Shown here: piece by piece, positions 9,513 to 18,078 of the stretch
How positions within the stretch are numbered: the stretch's first letter is position 1
How the letters are laid out: each line of letters begins with the position of its first letter
Origin: Comamonadaceae bacterium
GTDB taxonomy: Bacteria; Pseudomonadota; Gammaproteobacteria; Burkholderiales; Burkholderiaceae_C
DNA length: 59,825 nucleotides
Reading direction: 5' to 3'
Assembly: GCA_947456305.1 (NCBI GenBank)
Contig: CANGPN010000014.1
Span: forward strand, 1 to 59,825
Made by a program: the position numbers and the translations under genes
The notes under the pieces: model-generated
Database searches by the model: none
What the model saw: only the letters and a program-made list of their open reading frames with translations
What the model was told of the DNA's origin: nothing

Positions 9513-9733
9513 AATACCTGCTGCTGCTGGCGGTCGTTTTGGGCATGGTTTGGTGGATCAAACTCAGCCGGCCCGCAAGCACGGACAAGTCGGCAACACC
9601 TGCCAACCCGCCGCAAAACATGGTGCGCTGTGCCTATTGCGGCTTGCATTTGCCCGACAACGAAGCCGTGGTTTCAGGCAACGCAAACTATTGCAGCCAA
9701 GCCCACAGCGCCTTGGCTGACAAATCGACATGA
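9509..9733 (+). CDS. PP0621-family small membrane-anchored protein with a Cys4 motif
   Basis: This 74-residue protein has an N-terminal membrane helix (residues 3-18) and a compact C-terminal region, RCAYCGLHLPDNEA followed by YCSQAH, which reads as a small zinc-ribbon-like motif. Such proteins usually sit between ypjD and ampD in Burkholderiales; no function is known to me. Start and stop both overlap the neighbours by four bases. Confidence 0.8.
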   Translation: MKYLLLLAVVLGMVWWIKLSRPASTDKSATPANPPQNMVRCAYCGLHLPDNEAVVSGNANYCSQAHSALADKST

Positions 9734-10302
9734 CACTGCAAGCAGTATGGCGCAATGGCTGGTACCGGTTTGCACACGCCATGGCTTCGCCTAATTTCGG
9801 TCCACGCCCGGCACACACCCGGGTTGATCTGGTGGTCATACACGCCATCAGCCTGCCGCCAGGGGAGTACGGCGGACCCGAGGTGTCCCAATTTTTCTTA
9901 AACCGCCTGGACCACAGCGCACACCCCTACTTTGAAACTTTGCGCGATGTCAAAGTGTCGGCACATTTTTTTGTACGACGCGGCGGTGAGTTGATTCAGT
10001 TTGTCAGTTGTGACGAGCGCGCCTGGCACGCGGGCGAATCCAGTCATCTAGGGCGCAGCAATTGCAATGACTTTTCCATAGGCATTGAACTTGAAGGGTT
10101 GGACGGCGACACCTTCACCTGCGAACAATACGAAAGTTTAATTTCGCTGCTCCCTATGCTGGCAGCTCAGTATCCGATCACACAGGTATGCGGACACGAG
10201 CACATTGCACCTGACAGAAAAAAAGACCCCGGCATTGGTTTTTCGTGGGATATTTTGCAAACTGCTTTGGGCTGGGATAACGAATTTTCAGATGTCAAGT
10301 GA
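9730..10302 (+). CDS. ampD: 1,6-anhydro-N-acetylmuramyl-L-alanine amidase AmpD
   Basis: AmpD is a cytoplasmic zinc amidase that removes peptides from anhydroMurNAc muropeptides during cell-wall recycling. The 190 residues match the amidase_2 fold: zinc ligands are expected at the His of LVVIHAISLP, the His of GHEHIAPDRKKDPG and the Asp of that motif. SAHFFVRRGGELIQFV and SIGIELEG are typical. Start overlaps the previous stop (ATGA). Mpl, which reuses the released tripeptide, is encoded at 21203 in this window. Confidence 0.95.
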   Translation: MTLQAVWRNGWYRFAHAMASPNFGPRPAHTRVDLVVIHAISLPPGEYGGPEVSQFFLNRLDHSAHPYFETLRDVKVSAHFFVRRGGELIQFVSCDERAWHAGESSHLGRSNCNDFSIGIELEGLDGDTFTCEQYESLISLLPMLAAQYPITQVCGHEHIAPDRKKDPGIGFSWDILQTALGWDNEFSDVK

Positions 10303-10401
10303 AAAAATTTCCACACTTGTAATATCAGAAGTTAACGCTAAATGCAGCAAATTGATAATGCGATGCACAATTGCTCTCATATTTTTTAAAAAATTTGCGA
10401 A

Positions 10402-10417
10402 ACACTACACGTAGTGT
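10402..10417 (+). promoter_or_regulatory. NrdR box 1 upstream of nrdA
   Basis: ACACTACACGTAGTGT resembles the NrdR consensus (a 16-bp imperfect palindrome with ACAC...GTGT ends). It lies just upstream of the proposed -35 hexamer and exactly 32 bp, about three helical turns, from box 2, the spacing expected for cooperative NrdR binding. Confidence 0.8.
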
Positions 10418-10418
10418 G

Positions 10419-10447
10419 TTGAAAAGAGTTTCGACCCCATATATAGT
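10419..10447 (+). promoter_or_regulatory. Probable sigma-70 promoter of nrdAB
   Basis: TTGAAA at 10419-10424 and TATAGT at 10442-10447 are separated by exactly 17 bases. The -10 lies inside NrdR box 2 and the -35 abuts box 1, so bound NrdR would block RNA polymerase. The resulting leader to the nrdA start is roughly 90 bases. Confidence 0.65.
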
Positions 10448-10449
10448 GT
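10434..10449 (+). promoter_or_regulatory. NrdR box 2 overlapping the nrdA -10
   Basis: ACCCCATATATAGTGT keeps the AT-rich centre and the GTGT right arm of the NrdR consensus; the left arm is degenerate (ACCC). It is in phase with box 1, 32 bp away. NrdR is the ATP/dATP-sensing repressor of ribonucleotide reductase genes. Confidence 0.75.
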
Positions 10450-10544
10450 GGGCTGTGCACATACAGAGCGCTTTGGCGTTCTCGCTTTCGAGCCCATCAT
10501 AAGAAGTTAACCAAAGCATTCAAGCCCCACAGGATCACCATCAG

Positions 10545-13460
10545 ATGCAAATTGCTGCCACTCAGACCAACGTCTCCGCTTTTCTCAAACCCGCTGACAG
10601 CCAAGTCACTGCTTCCGCCTCACTGAACTCGATACTGAGCCAATACCAAATCATCCGCCGCAACGGCGCTGTGGTGCCTTTCGAGCCCGCCAAAATTGCA
10701 GTGGCCATGATGAAAGCATTTCTTGCTGTTCACGGCGCACAAGGCGCAGCCTCTTCCAGCGTGCGTGAAACCGTGGACCAATTGACCCAGGCCGTGGTGC
10801 GTGCGCTCATGCGCTCTCGTCCCGGCGGCGGCACATTTCACATTGAAGACGTGCAAGACCAGGTCGAACTCGGCCTCATGCGCGGCAGCCACCATGAAGT
10901 TGCGCGCGCTTATGTGCTCTACCGCGAGCGCCGTTCACAAGAACGTGCCGCTCAAAAAGAAACACCGGCTAACAACGACCCTGTGTTGCATGTCCTGCTT
11001 GACGGTCAACGCGTGGCATTGGACACAGCACGACTTCGCCAATTGATTGTGGCGGCCTGTGACAACCTCGGCGCCGATGTGGTGGCTGAACCCATCCTCA
11101 CCGAAACCATGCGCAATCTGTATGACGGCATCCCGATGGAAGAAGTGCACAAAGCTTCCGTTTTGGCTGCGCGCACCATGATTGAGAAAGAACCCGGCTA
11201 CACCTTTGCCACAGCGCGTTTGCTGATGTATTCCATCACCAAAGAAGTGTTGGGCCAAGAAGCTACCCATGCCGAAATGGGTCAGCACTATGTCAATACC
11301 TTTGCCGGCTTCATGAAAAAAGGCGTGGACCACGAACTGTTAGACCCCAAGCTGCTGCAATTCGATCTGGCACGCTTGGCGCAAGCGCTCAAGCCGGAGC
11401 GTGATTTACAGTTTGATTACCTCGGTCTGCAAACCTTGTATGACCGTTACTTCCTGCACGTCAACAAACAGCGCATCGAGTTGCCTCAGTCTTTCTTCAT
11501 GCGCGTGGCCATGGGCTTGTCGCTCAACGAAGTCAACCGTGAAGAGCGCGCCATTGAGTTTTACGAAGTGCTGTCCTCGTTTGACTTCATGTCGAGCACA
11601 CCCACATTGTTCAACAGCGGCACTACCCGCCCCCAGCTCTCCAGCTGCTACCTGACCACTGTGCCCGATGATTTGGACGGCATTTACGAATCCATCAAAG
11701 AAAACGCGCTGCTGTCCAAATTCGCAGGCGGTTTGGGCAACGACTGGACGCGTGTGCGCGCCTTGGGCAGCCACATCAAAGGCACCAACGGCGAATCACA
11801 AGGTGTGGTGCCTTTCCTCAAGGTGGTCAACGACACGGCGGTGGCCGTCAACCAAGGCGGCAAACGCAAAGGTGCGGTCTGTACTTATTTGGAAACTTGG
11901 CACCTGGACATCGAAGAATTCCTGGAGCTGCGCAAAAACACCGGCGACGACCGCCGCCGCACCCACGACATGAACACTGCCAACTGGATTCCTGACTTGT
12001 TCATGCGCCGCGTCATGGAAAAAGGTGAGTGGACTTTATTCTCACCGTCCAACACACCAGATTTGCACGACAAATTCGGTGCCGATTTTGAAAAGGCCTA
12101 CACCGCTTACGAAGCGCAAGCGCGCCAAGGCTTGATCAAGCCCAGCAAAACGGTGCAAGCCACCGACCTGTGGCGCAAGATGCTGACCATGCTGTTCGAA
12201 ACCGGCCATCCTTGGATCACTTTCAAGGACGCTTGCAACGTGCGTTCACCGCAGCAACATTCAGGCGTGGTGCACTCGTCCAACCTGTGTACCGAAATCA
12301 CGCTCAACACCAGCGACACCGAAACCGCCGTCTGCAACCTCGGCTCGGTCAACCTGGTGCGCCACCTGAAAGACGGTGCCAACGGCAAAGAACTGGACCA
12401 AGACAAACTCAAGCGCACCATCACCACCGCCATGCGCATGCTGGACAACGTGATCGACATCAACTACTACGCTGTCAAAAAAGCACGTGACTCCAACCTG
12501 CGTCATCGCCCGGTGGGTTTGGGCATCATGGCCTTCCAAGACAGTTTGTACGAGCAGCACATCCCTTATGCGTCTCAAGCGGCGGTTGAGTTCGCTGACC
12601 GCTCCATGGAAGCGATTTGCTATTACGCCTACTGGGCATCCACCGAACTCGCGCGTGAACGCGGCCGCTACTCCACCTACAAAGGCTCTTTGTGGGACCA
12701 AGGCATTTTGCCGCTGGACACCTTGAACCTGCTGGAGAAATCTCGCGGCGGCTATATTGAGGTAGACCGCAGCGCGACGCTGGACTGGAATGCATTGCGC
12801 CAAAAAATCGCAGCTGACGGTATGCGCAACTCCAACTGCGTGGCGATTGCGCCCACAGCAACCATCTCCAACATTGTGGGTGTGGATGCGTCCATCGAGC
12901 CTTGTTTCGGCAACCTGTCGGTCAAGTCCAACTTGTCCGGCGAGTTCACCATCATCAATTCCTATCTGGTGCACGACCTCAAGCGTCTGGGCCTGTGGGA
13001 TGACGTCATGGTCATGGACCTCAAACATTTCGACGGTTCTTTGCGTCCTATTGACCGGGTGCCGCAAGACCTCAAAGACATGTATGCCACCGCGTTTGAA
13101 GTTGAAACACATTGGCTGGTCGAGGCTGCCGCACGTCGCCAAAAATGGATTGACCAAGCGCAATCACTCAATATCTACATGGCCGGTGCCTCAGGCAAGA
13201 AACTCGACGAAACCTACAAGCTCGCATGGTTACGCGGTTTGAAAACCACCTACTATTTGCGCACCACAAGTGCAACGCAAGTAGAGAAATCTACGGTGAA
13301 TGCAGGTTCACACAACGCAGTCTCTTCAGGTGGCACGCAAGGATTGAGCGCCATGGAAATGGCAGCTGCTGCAGCACGCGCACAAATGATGTCGAGCACA
13401 CCGGCAACCGATGTGAAATTTTGCGGTGTCGATGACCCGACATGTGAAGCCTGCCAGTAA
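10545..13460 (+). CDS. nrdA: Class Ia ribonucleoside-diphosphate reductase, alpha subunit NrdA
   Basis: NrdA reduces NDPs to dNDPs using a radical supplied by NrdB. At 971 residues it is much longer than the Escherichia coli protein because it carries an extra N-terminal ATP-cone. Cone 1 spans about residues 34-128 (RRNGAVVPFEPAKIAVAMMK). A second cone at about 145-240 (YDGIPMEEVHKASVLAARTM) aligns with the single E. coli cone. The catalytic barrel shows LSSCYLTTVPDD, HSSNLCTEITLNTSD and ATISNIVGVDASIEPCFGN. The redox-active C-terminal tail ends in a CxxC pair. AGGA at 10531-10534 is the ribosome site. The gene is preceded by paired NrdR boxes and followed by nrdB. Confidence 0.95.
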   Translation: MQIAATQTNVSAFLKPADSQVTASASLNSILSQYQIIRRNGAVVPFEPAKIAVAMMKAFLAVHGAQGAASSSVRETVDQLTQAVVRALMRSRPGGGTFHIEDVQDQVELGLMRGSHHEVARAYVLYRERRSQERAAQKETPANNDPVLHVLLDGQRVALDTARLRQLIVAACDNLGADVVAEPILTETMRNLYDGIPMEEVHKASVLAARTMIEKEPGYTFATARLLMYSITKEVLGQEATHAEMGQHYVNTFAGFMKKGVDHELLDPKLLQFDLARLAQALKPERDLQFDYLGLQTLYDRYFLHVNKQRIELPQSFFMRVAMGLSLNEVNREERAIEFYEVLSSFDFMSSTPTLFNSGTTRPQLSSCYLTTVPDDLDGIYESIKENALLSKFAGGLGNDWTRVRALGSHIKGTNGESQGVVPFLKVVNDTAVAVNQGGKRKGAVCTYLETWHLDIEEFLELRKNTGDDRRRTHDMNTANWIPDLFMRRVMEKGEWTLFSPSNTPDLHDKFGADFEKAYTAYEAQARQGLIKPSKTVQATDLWRKMLTMLFETGHPWITFKDACNVRSPQQHSGVVHSSNLCTEITLNTSDTETAVCNLGSVNLVRHLKDGANGKELDQDKLKRTITTAMRMLDNVIDINYYAVKKARDSNLRHRPVGLGIMAFQDSLYEQHIPYASQAAVEFADRSMEAICYYAYWASTELARERGRYSTYKGSLWDQGILPLDTLNLLEKSRGGYIEVDRSATLDWNALRQKIAADGMRNSNCVAIAPTATISNIVGVDASIEPCFGNLSVKSNLSGEFTIINSYLVHDLKRLGLWDDVMVMDLKHFDGSLRPIDRVPQDLKDMYATAFEVETHWLVEAAARRQKWIDQAQSLNIYMAGASGKKLDETYKLAWLRGLKTTYYLRTTSATQVEKSTVNAGSHNAVSSGGTQGLSAMEMAAAAARAQMMSSTPATDVKFCGVDDPTCEACQ

Positions 13461-13467
13461 AAAAGTG

Positions 13468-13496
13468 GCACGCACAGGTCATCAGCTTGTGCGTGC
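13468..13496 (+). other. Hairpin between nrdA and nrdB
   Basis: GCACGCACA (13468-13476) and TGTGCGTGC (13488-13496) form a perfect 9-bp stem with an 11-base loop, eight bases after the nrdA stop. No T-run follows, so it is unlikely to be a full terminator. It could stabilise the nrdA message or set the nrdA:nrdB ratio (inference). Confidence 0.6.
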
Positions 13497-13593
13497 ATTC
13501 GATGCAATTCAACAACAATTGGCAACGCAGCCGCGAATGAATGCTTTGCGTTTCACTCGCAAAAGAACATAATCTAAGAATGGAACTCACTCT

Positions 13594-14793
13594 ATGTTGA
13601 CCTGGGAAGAAGAAGCCAAACCCTCAACGCCTGCCAGCGTAAATCTCGGTGACTTACAGGGTCACCTGCCTTCGTCACCCCCATCACCCAGTCCCTCAAC
13701 CCGCATGCTTAACGATGGTGCAGTACTCGCCGCGCCCATGCCTGCAGATTCACGCGCTTTCACTTCCGGCGCAGGCAAGCGTGTCAATGCCGCAGACAAA
13801 CGCATCATCAACGGCCAAACCGATGTGAACCAGTTGGTGCCCTTCAAATACAAATGGGCCTGGGAAAAATACCTGGCTACCTGCGCCAACCACTGGATGC
13901 CGCAAGAAGTCAATATGACGCGCGACATCGCGCTTTGGAAAGACCCCAACGGACTGACCGAAGACGAGCGCCGCATCGTCAAGCGCAACCTGGGCTTTTT
14001 TGTGACGGCCGACTCATTGGCTGCTAACAACATCGTGCTTGGCACTTATCGCCACATCACCGCGCCCGAATGTCGACAGTTTCTTTTGCGTCAAGCATTT
14101 GAAGAGGCCATTCACACCCACGCCTACCAATACATTGTGGAATCACTCGGCTTGGACGAAGGCGAAATTTTCAGCGCCTACAACGAAGTCAAATCCATCC
14201 GCGACAAGGACGAGTTCCTGATTCCGTTCATCGAAGCCATCATGGACCCGCACTTCCACACGGGCACACCCGAGACAGACCAAACCCTTCTGAAATCACT
14301 CATCGTGTTCGCATGCTTGATGGAAGGTTTGTTCTTTTACGTTGGCTTCACCCAAATTCTGGCGCTGGGCAGACAAAACAAAATGACGGGCGCAGCCGAG
14401 CAATACCAATACATTCTGCGCGACGAGTCCATGCATTGCAATTTCGGCATCGACTTGATCAACCAACTCAAACTCGAAAATCCGCACCTGTGGACCGCCG
14501 AGTTCAAAGCAGAAATCAACGACTTGTTCCACAAAGCGGTTGAACTGGAGTACCGTTATGCCGAAGACACCATGCCACGCGGCGTGTTGGGCATGAACGC
14601 CTCTATGTTCAAAGGCTATCTGCGCTATATCGCTAACCGTCGCGCCACCCAAATCGGTCTCGATGCCTTGTTCCCCAACGAAGAGAATCCGTTTCCTTGG
14701 ATGAGCGAAATGATCGATCTGAAAAAAGAGCGCAACTTCTTTGAAACCCGAGTCATTGAGTACCAAACCGGTGGTGCTTTGTCCTGGGATTGA
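13594..14793 (+). CDS. nrdB: Class Ia ribonucleoside-diphosphate reductase, beta subunit NrdB
   Basis: NrdB houses the di-iron centre and tyrosyl radical. The 399 residues begin with about 60 low-complexity residues rich in Pro and Ser, then the ferritin-like core. Likely iron ligands are the Asp of FVTADSL, the Glu and His of [11 protein letters not shown], and the Glu/His of [11 protein letters not shown]. The Tyr of HTHAYQY aligns with the radical Tyr of E. coli R2. The C-terminus, [11 protein letters not shown], fits the tail that docks on NrdA. It lies 133 bases after nrdA, with two hairpins after its stop. Confidence 0.95.
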   Translation: MLTWEEEAKPSTPASVNLGDLQGHLPSSPPSPSPSTRMLNDGAVLAAPMPADSRAFTSGAGKRVNAADKRIINGQTDVNQLVPFKYKWAWEKYLATCANHWMPQEVNMTRDIALWKDPNGLTEDERRIVKRNLGFFVTADSLAANNIVLGTYRHITAPECRQFLLRQAFEEAIHTHAYQYIVESLGLDEGEIFSAYNEVKSIRDKDEFLIPFIEAIMDPHFHTGTPETDQTLLKSLIVFACLMEGLFFYVGFTQILALGRQNKMTGAAEQYQYILRDESMHCNFGIDLINQLKLENPHLWTAEFKAEINDLFHKAVELEYRYAEDTMPRGVLGMNASMFKGYLRYIANRRATQIGLDALFPNEENPFPWMSEMIDLKKERNFFETRVIEYQTGGALSWD

Positions 14794-14861
14794 CACTCGA
14801 ATGACCCCCTTTTATTCCAATGCTTACCGGTTGAACAAGCCGTGCTTTGGAATTCACCGTG

Positions 14862-14895
14862 TTCATGGTGTTGGACCCTGGTTCAGCACCATGAA
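14862..14895 (+). other. Inverted repeat after nrdB
   Basis: TTCATGGTG (14862-14870) and CACCATGAA (14887-14895) make a perfect 9-bp stem with a 16-base loop. It stands directly before a second, terminator-like hairpin, giving a tandem pair between nrdB and the H1-like gene. Confidence 0.6.
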
Positions 14896-14896
14896 T

Positions 14897-14925
14897 CACT
14901 TGGGCTGAAAAGACCAAGTGTTTTT
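14897..14925 (+). terminator. Probable terminator after nrdB
   Basis: CACTTGG (14897-14903) pairs with CCAAGTG (14914-14920) and is followed by five T. It ends about 40 bases before the H1-like start and probably separates the two transcripts. Confidence 0.7.
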
Positions 14926-14964
14926 GAACCAACGATCTAAGATCTTGATCTAGGAGAGTATCTA

Positions 14965-15516
14965 ATGGCAACTGCAAAAAAAACCGCTGCAAAAAAACCA
15001 GCAGCAAAAAAACCGGCAGCTAAAAAAGCAGCCGCTAAAAAACCTGTAGCCAAAAAAGCCGCAGCTAAGAAACCTGCAGTCAAGAAAAAACCTGCAGCTA
15101 AAAAACCTGTAGCTAAGAAAGCTGTAGCCAAAAAGCCCGTCGCTAAAAAAGCAGCAGCTAAAAAGCCCGCAGCCAAGAAAGCCGTAGCTAAAAAGCCTGT
15201 CGCCAAAAAAGCAGCAGCCAAAAAGCCCGTAGCCAAGAAAGCCGTAGCTAAAAAGCCTGTCACTAAAAAAGCAGCAGCTAAAAAGCCCGCAGCCAAGAAA
15301 GCCGTAGCTAAAAAGCCTGTCGCTAAAAAAAAAATAGCAAGTAGCAAACCGGTAGCAGTGACAAAACCGGCCGCTAAACCGGTAGCTAAAAAACCGGTCC
15401 ATAAACCTGCAGCCAAACCGCATACTGCGCCATCAACACCAATGGTTGCACATGTGGCTCAAACTACACTCAACCCTCAAGCAGCTTGGCCGTTTCCTAC
15501 GGGCGCCAAGCCCTGA
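14965..15516 (+). CDS. Histone H1-like DNA-binding protein, AAKKP repeats
   Basis: The 183-residue product is almost entirely Lys, Ala, Pro and Val arranged as repeated [11 protein letters not shown] pentamers, as in eukaryotic H1 tails and bacterial H1-like proteins (HctB/AlgP type). It should bind DNA non-specifically and help compact the nucleoid; the role in this organism is inferred. The last 40 residues lack repeats ([20 protein letters not shown]). The start has a good ribosome site (AGGAGAG). The central part is made of 60-bp DNA repeats. The opposite strand holds long frames that are shadows of the repeats. Confidence 0.88.
   Translation: MATAKKTAAKKPAAKKPAAKKAAAKKPVAKKAAAKKPAVKKKPAAKKPVAKKAVAKKPVAKKAAAKKPAAKKAVAKKPVAKKAAAKKPVAKKAVAKKPVTKKAAAKKPAAKKAVAKKPVAKKKIASSKPVAVTKPAAKPVAKKPVHKPAAKPHTAPSTPMVAHVAQTTLNPQAAWPFPTGAKP
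15121..15330 (+). repeat. 60-bp tandem repeat in the H1-like gene
   Basis: Three near-identical 60-bp units (15121-15180, 15181-15240, 15241-15300) and a half unit (15301-15330) are in register, each coding for 20 residues. They differ by a few silent or conservative changes. A 60-bp period keeps the frame, so copy number could vary between strains without breaking the gene. Confidence 0.9.
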
Positions 15517-15541
15517 GTCAGCGAGTCCTTGGCTTGCCTGC

Positions 15542-15572
15542 AACCCGGTGTTTAATCACACCGGGTTTTTTT
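15542..15572 (+). terminator. Terminator after the H1-like gene
   Basis: AACCCGGTGT (15542-15551) and ACACCGGGTT (15558-15567) form a perfect 10-bp stem with a 6-base loop, then a T-run to 15572 that touches the stop codon of the convergent kinase gene. Confidence 0.93.
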
Positions 15573-16455
15573 ATGCCAATATATAGTTTTGCGGACCGCG
15601 CGAGGCAATTTTGATAGCGCCGATTTTGTTGCCCAACTCGGCACATCGCACCAAATCCCAGCCCTGATCCAAACCAAACAATAATGCACTGCGCCAGGCA
15701 TCACCGCATCCGGTCGGATCAACTACTGCGGTTGCTTTGACAGGTGCGACATGTTGCATCTGACCGTTTTGCCACACCTCACAGCCATGCTCGCCTAAGG
15801 TGACCACCAAGCCTTTGACTTTCCCGGAAATGGCCGCACTGTCCAAACCGGTGCGGTCTGACAGCATTTTTCCTTCATAGTCATTGACGGTCACCCAAGT
15901 GGCCAGATCGATGAAATGGCGCAGTTCAGCGCCGTCAAACATGGGCAAGCCTTGGCCTGGATCAAACACAAACGGAATACCGGCGGCTGCAAATTGTTCG
16001 GCGTGTTGCAACATGGCATCGCGACCGTCTGGCGACACAATGCCCAACGTGATGTCGGGTCGTTTTTGCACCTGCGTGATGTGCGCCTGCATCATGGCCC
16101 CGGGGTGAAAGGCGGTGATTTGGTTGTTATCCAAATCGGTCATGATCATGGCTTGTGCGGTGTAATCGTCTTGCACCATCTTGACAAAGTCAGTGGAAAT
16201 ACCGAGGTGCTTGAGCCGGTTCAAATAATTTTCGCCGTCATTGCCCAGCGTTGCCATCGGCAAGGCCTGCCCGCCCAATAGCTTCAATCCATAAGCAATA
16301 TTGCCGGCGCAACCGCCAAATTCACGCTGCAAACGCGGCACCAAAAAAGACACATTCAAGATATGCAACTGCTCAGGCAATATCTGCTCTTTGAAGCGGC
16401 CTTCAAAATGCATGATGGTGTCAAACGCTAAAGAACCGCAAATTACTACTGCCAT
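15571..16455 (-). CDS. PfkB-family carbohydrate/nucleoside kinase
   Basis: The 294-residue product is a ribokinase-fold sugar or nucleoside kinase. Visible signatures are GGCAGNIAYGLKLLG near residue 50 (substrate side) and the catalytic/anion-hole motif VVDPTGCGDAWRSALLFG near 245. The second motif has GCGD where most family members have GAGD; the catalytic Asp is kept. The substrate cannot be told; adenosine kinase-like or ribokinase-like enzymes are both possible. The ATG at 16455 is preferred over an in-frame TTG at 16461. It follows the DUF3426 gene on the same strand. Confidence 0.85.
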   Translation of the reverse strand: MAVVICGSLAFDTIMHFEGRFKEQILPEQLHILNVSFLVPRLQREFGGCAGNIAYGLKLLGGQALPMATLGNDGENYLNRLKHLGISTDFVKMVQDDYTAQAMIMTDLDNNQITAFHPGAMMQAHITQVQKRPDITLGIVSPDGRDAMLQHAEQFAAAGIPFVFDPGQGLPMFDGAELRHFIDLATWVTVNDYEGKMLSDRTGLDSAAISGKVKGLVVTLGEHGCEVWQNGQMQHVAPVKATAVVDPTGCGDAWRSALLFGLDQGWDLVRCAELGNKIGAIKIASRGPQNYILA

Positions 16456-16477
16456 GGTCAATCCAATCTTTGAAAAA

Positions 16478-17161
16478 TCAAGGGTAAAAAAGCAAGGCTT
16501 TGAAGCCGTCTATGTCGGCTGACATCGCAGGCTCCACATTGAAGTGCATAGAAAAACTGTGGGTACGGCGCGCCTGCAACGCAAGCGGTAATCCGAGCTC
16601 TGTCGCTGGTATCACTTTGCGCAAGCTTACCTGGCCCTGGCTGGTCAAACTCAATTCCAGCGCAGGTGTCGCCAACTCGGCGTCCCCCAGATTGCGCACC
16701 ACTGCCTCAAAAACGAAATCCTTATCCGCGAGTCGCTTGAAACTGCTGGACTCCATAGATACTTGCTCTGGATCAAGCAGCACATATACATCGCAAGAAA
16801 ATGGCTGACACAACCCAACCAGTGCGGGAGCGAGTTCGGGCACACGCGAAGCCAGCCAATGTCGCTGAAACAGGACCAGTTGAATACACAACACCAAGCT
16901 CATGGCAGCGAGTGCCGTATAGCTAAACCATTCATCGTTTTTGCCGGGCAATACCTCCAATGCGCGTGCCTGCTCAGGCCGCGACAACGGCTGTATGAAT
17001 TCCTGAACCGGTTTGGGATCGTCCATTTCATACAAGTGCTTGTCAACAGCAAAGACGTGTGTGCACAAGCCACAACGAACCCAGCCATCGGCCAAGCTTA
17101 AATGCTCTGGTTGAACGGTGAAACCGGTTTGACACTGAGGACACAAAGTAACGATGGCCAT
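16478..17161 (-). CDS. Zinc-ribbon and DUF3426 membrane protein
   Basis: The 227-residue protein begins with an MJ0042-type zinc ribbon (CPQC near residue 8, CGLC near 31), then a cytoplasmic linker, one membrane helix at about 80-97 and a DUF3426 domain (FEAVVRNLGDAELATPALEL) outside the membrane. Proteins of this layout are common in Burkholderiales beside prmA; the function is unknown to me. It is transcribed with prmA upstream (30 bases apart) and the kinase downstream. Confidence 0.8.
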   Translation of the reverse strand: MAIVTLCPQCQTGFTVQPEHLSLADGWVRCGLCTHVFAVDKHLYEMDDPKPVQEFIQPLSRPEQARALEVLPGKNDEWFSYTALAAMSLVLCIQLVLFQRHWLASRVPELAPALVGLCQPFSCDVYVLLDPEQVSMESSSFKRLADKDFVFEAVVRNLGDAELATPALELSLTSQGQVSLRKVIPATELGLPLALQARRTHSFSMHFNVEPAMSADIDGFKALLFYP

Positions 17162-17190
17162 ACGTTCAAGCCTAACCCATCACCTGCTGC

Positions 17191-18078
17191 TTATGCCGGC
17201 AAAGCGCCATGCATTAACACCCAGCCGTCTTGCAAATCAGCTACTTGCAGAGACATCCACGGCAGGTATGCGGCTTGTATCTCTTGCACTTGCCGCTCCA
17301 AAATCCCCGCCAATAGCAATTGACCTCCCACTTGCACATGGCCACACAACAGCGGAGCCAGCACCTTCAAAGGAGCAGCCAGAATATTGGCTACCACCAG
17401 CGGATATGTACCCTGCGCCCCATCAGGCAAGCCGGTGTTGAGCTTGACGTGATTGGCCAGGGCATTGGCCTGCGTGGCTGTGACTGCATCCGGGTCAATG
17501 TCTACAGCATCGACCTGGGAAGCCCCCATCATGGCGGCGCCAATGGCCAGAATGCCTGAGCCGCAACCGTAATCCAGCACGCGTTGGCCTAGCGGCGCAT
17601 GCGTGGCAATCCATCGCAAACACATGCGCGTGGTCGGATGCGTACCTGTGCCAAAGGCCAGACCTGGATCCAATCGCAACACCCATTTGGCTTCTGCCGG
17701 TGGCGTGTGCCAACTGGGTACTACCCAAAATTCACTTGTAATAGGCACTGGCTCAAACTGAGATTGCGTGAGTCGCACCCAGTCCTGTTCGGCCACATCG
17801 TGCACGCCAAGCAGCGTGCAATCAGCAAAAAAGTCTTGCAATGAAAGTAAGCGTCCCGCGTCTAGCGCGCATTCTTGATGGTCAAACAAAGCGACCACCT
17901 GTGAACGTAACCAGCCTGCAGCGGGCGGAGGCATACCGGGCTCACCGAACAATGCTTGCTCTTGTTCGGTATGAGCGTCTGCGTCTTCCACCGACACACT
18001 AAGAGCATCCAATGCCATCAAGGCATCGCTGATCTGCTCGACCTGGTCTTGCGGACATTGCAGGCGCAACTCAACCAT
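17191..18078 (-). CDS. prmA: Ribosomal protein L11 methyltransferase PrmA
   Basis: PrmA trimethylates ribosomal protein L11 using SAM. The 295 residues have an N-terminal substrate-recognition domain ([20 protein letters not shown]) and a Rossmann methyltransferase domain with VLDYGCGSGILAIGAAMMGA and the NPPY-like VVANILAAPL. The ATG at 18078 shares a base with the accC stop codon (TGATG), so translation is probably coupled. A longer frame to 18102 would start inside accC and adds no family sequence. Confidence 0.94.
   Translation of the reverse strand: MVELRLQCPQDQVEQISDALMALDALSVSVEDADAHTEQEQALFGEPGMPPPAAGWLRSQVVALFDHQECALDAGRLLSLQDFFADCTLLGVHDVAEQDWVRLTQSQFEPVPITSEFWVVPSWHTPPAEAKWVLRLDPGLAFGTGTHPTTRMCLRWIATHAPLGQRVLDYGCGSGILAIGAAMMGASQVDAVDIDPDAVTATQANALANHVKLNTGLPDGAQGTYPLVVANILAAPLKVLAPLLCGHVQVGGQLLLAGILERQVQEIQAAYLPWMSLQVADLQDGWVLMHGALPA

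Noticed and set aside
12261..13163. 300-residue open frame on the minus strand
   Set aside because: Antisense to nrdA; no start signal or family resemblance.
14937..15423. Two Phe/Leu/Gly-rich repeat proteins on the minus strand that look like membrane proteins
   Set aside because: They are the reverse complement of the Lys/Ala repeats of the H1-like gene; the plus-strand gene has a good ribosome site and terminator.
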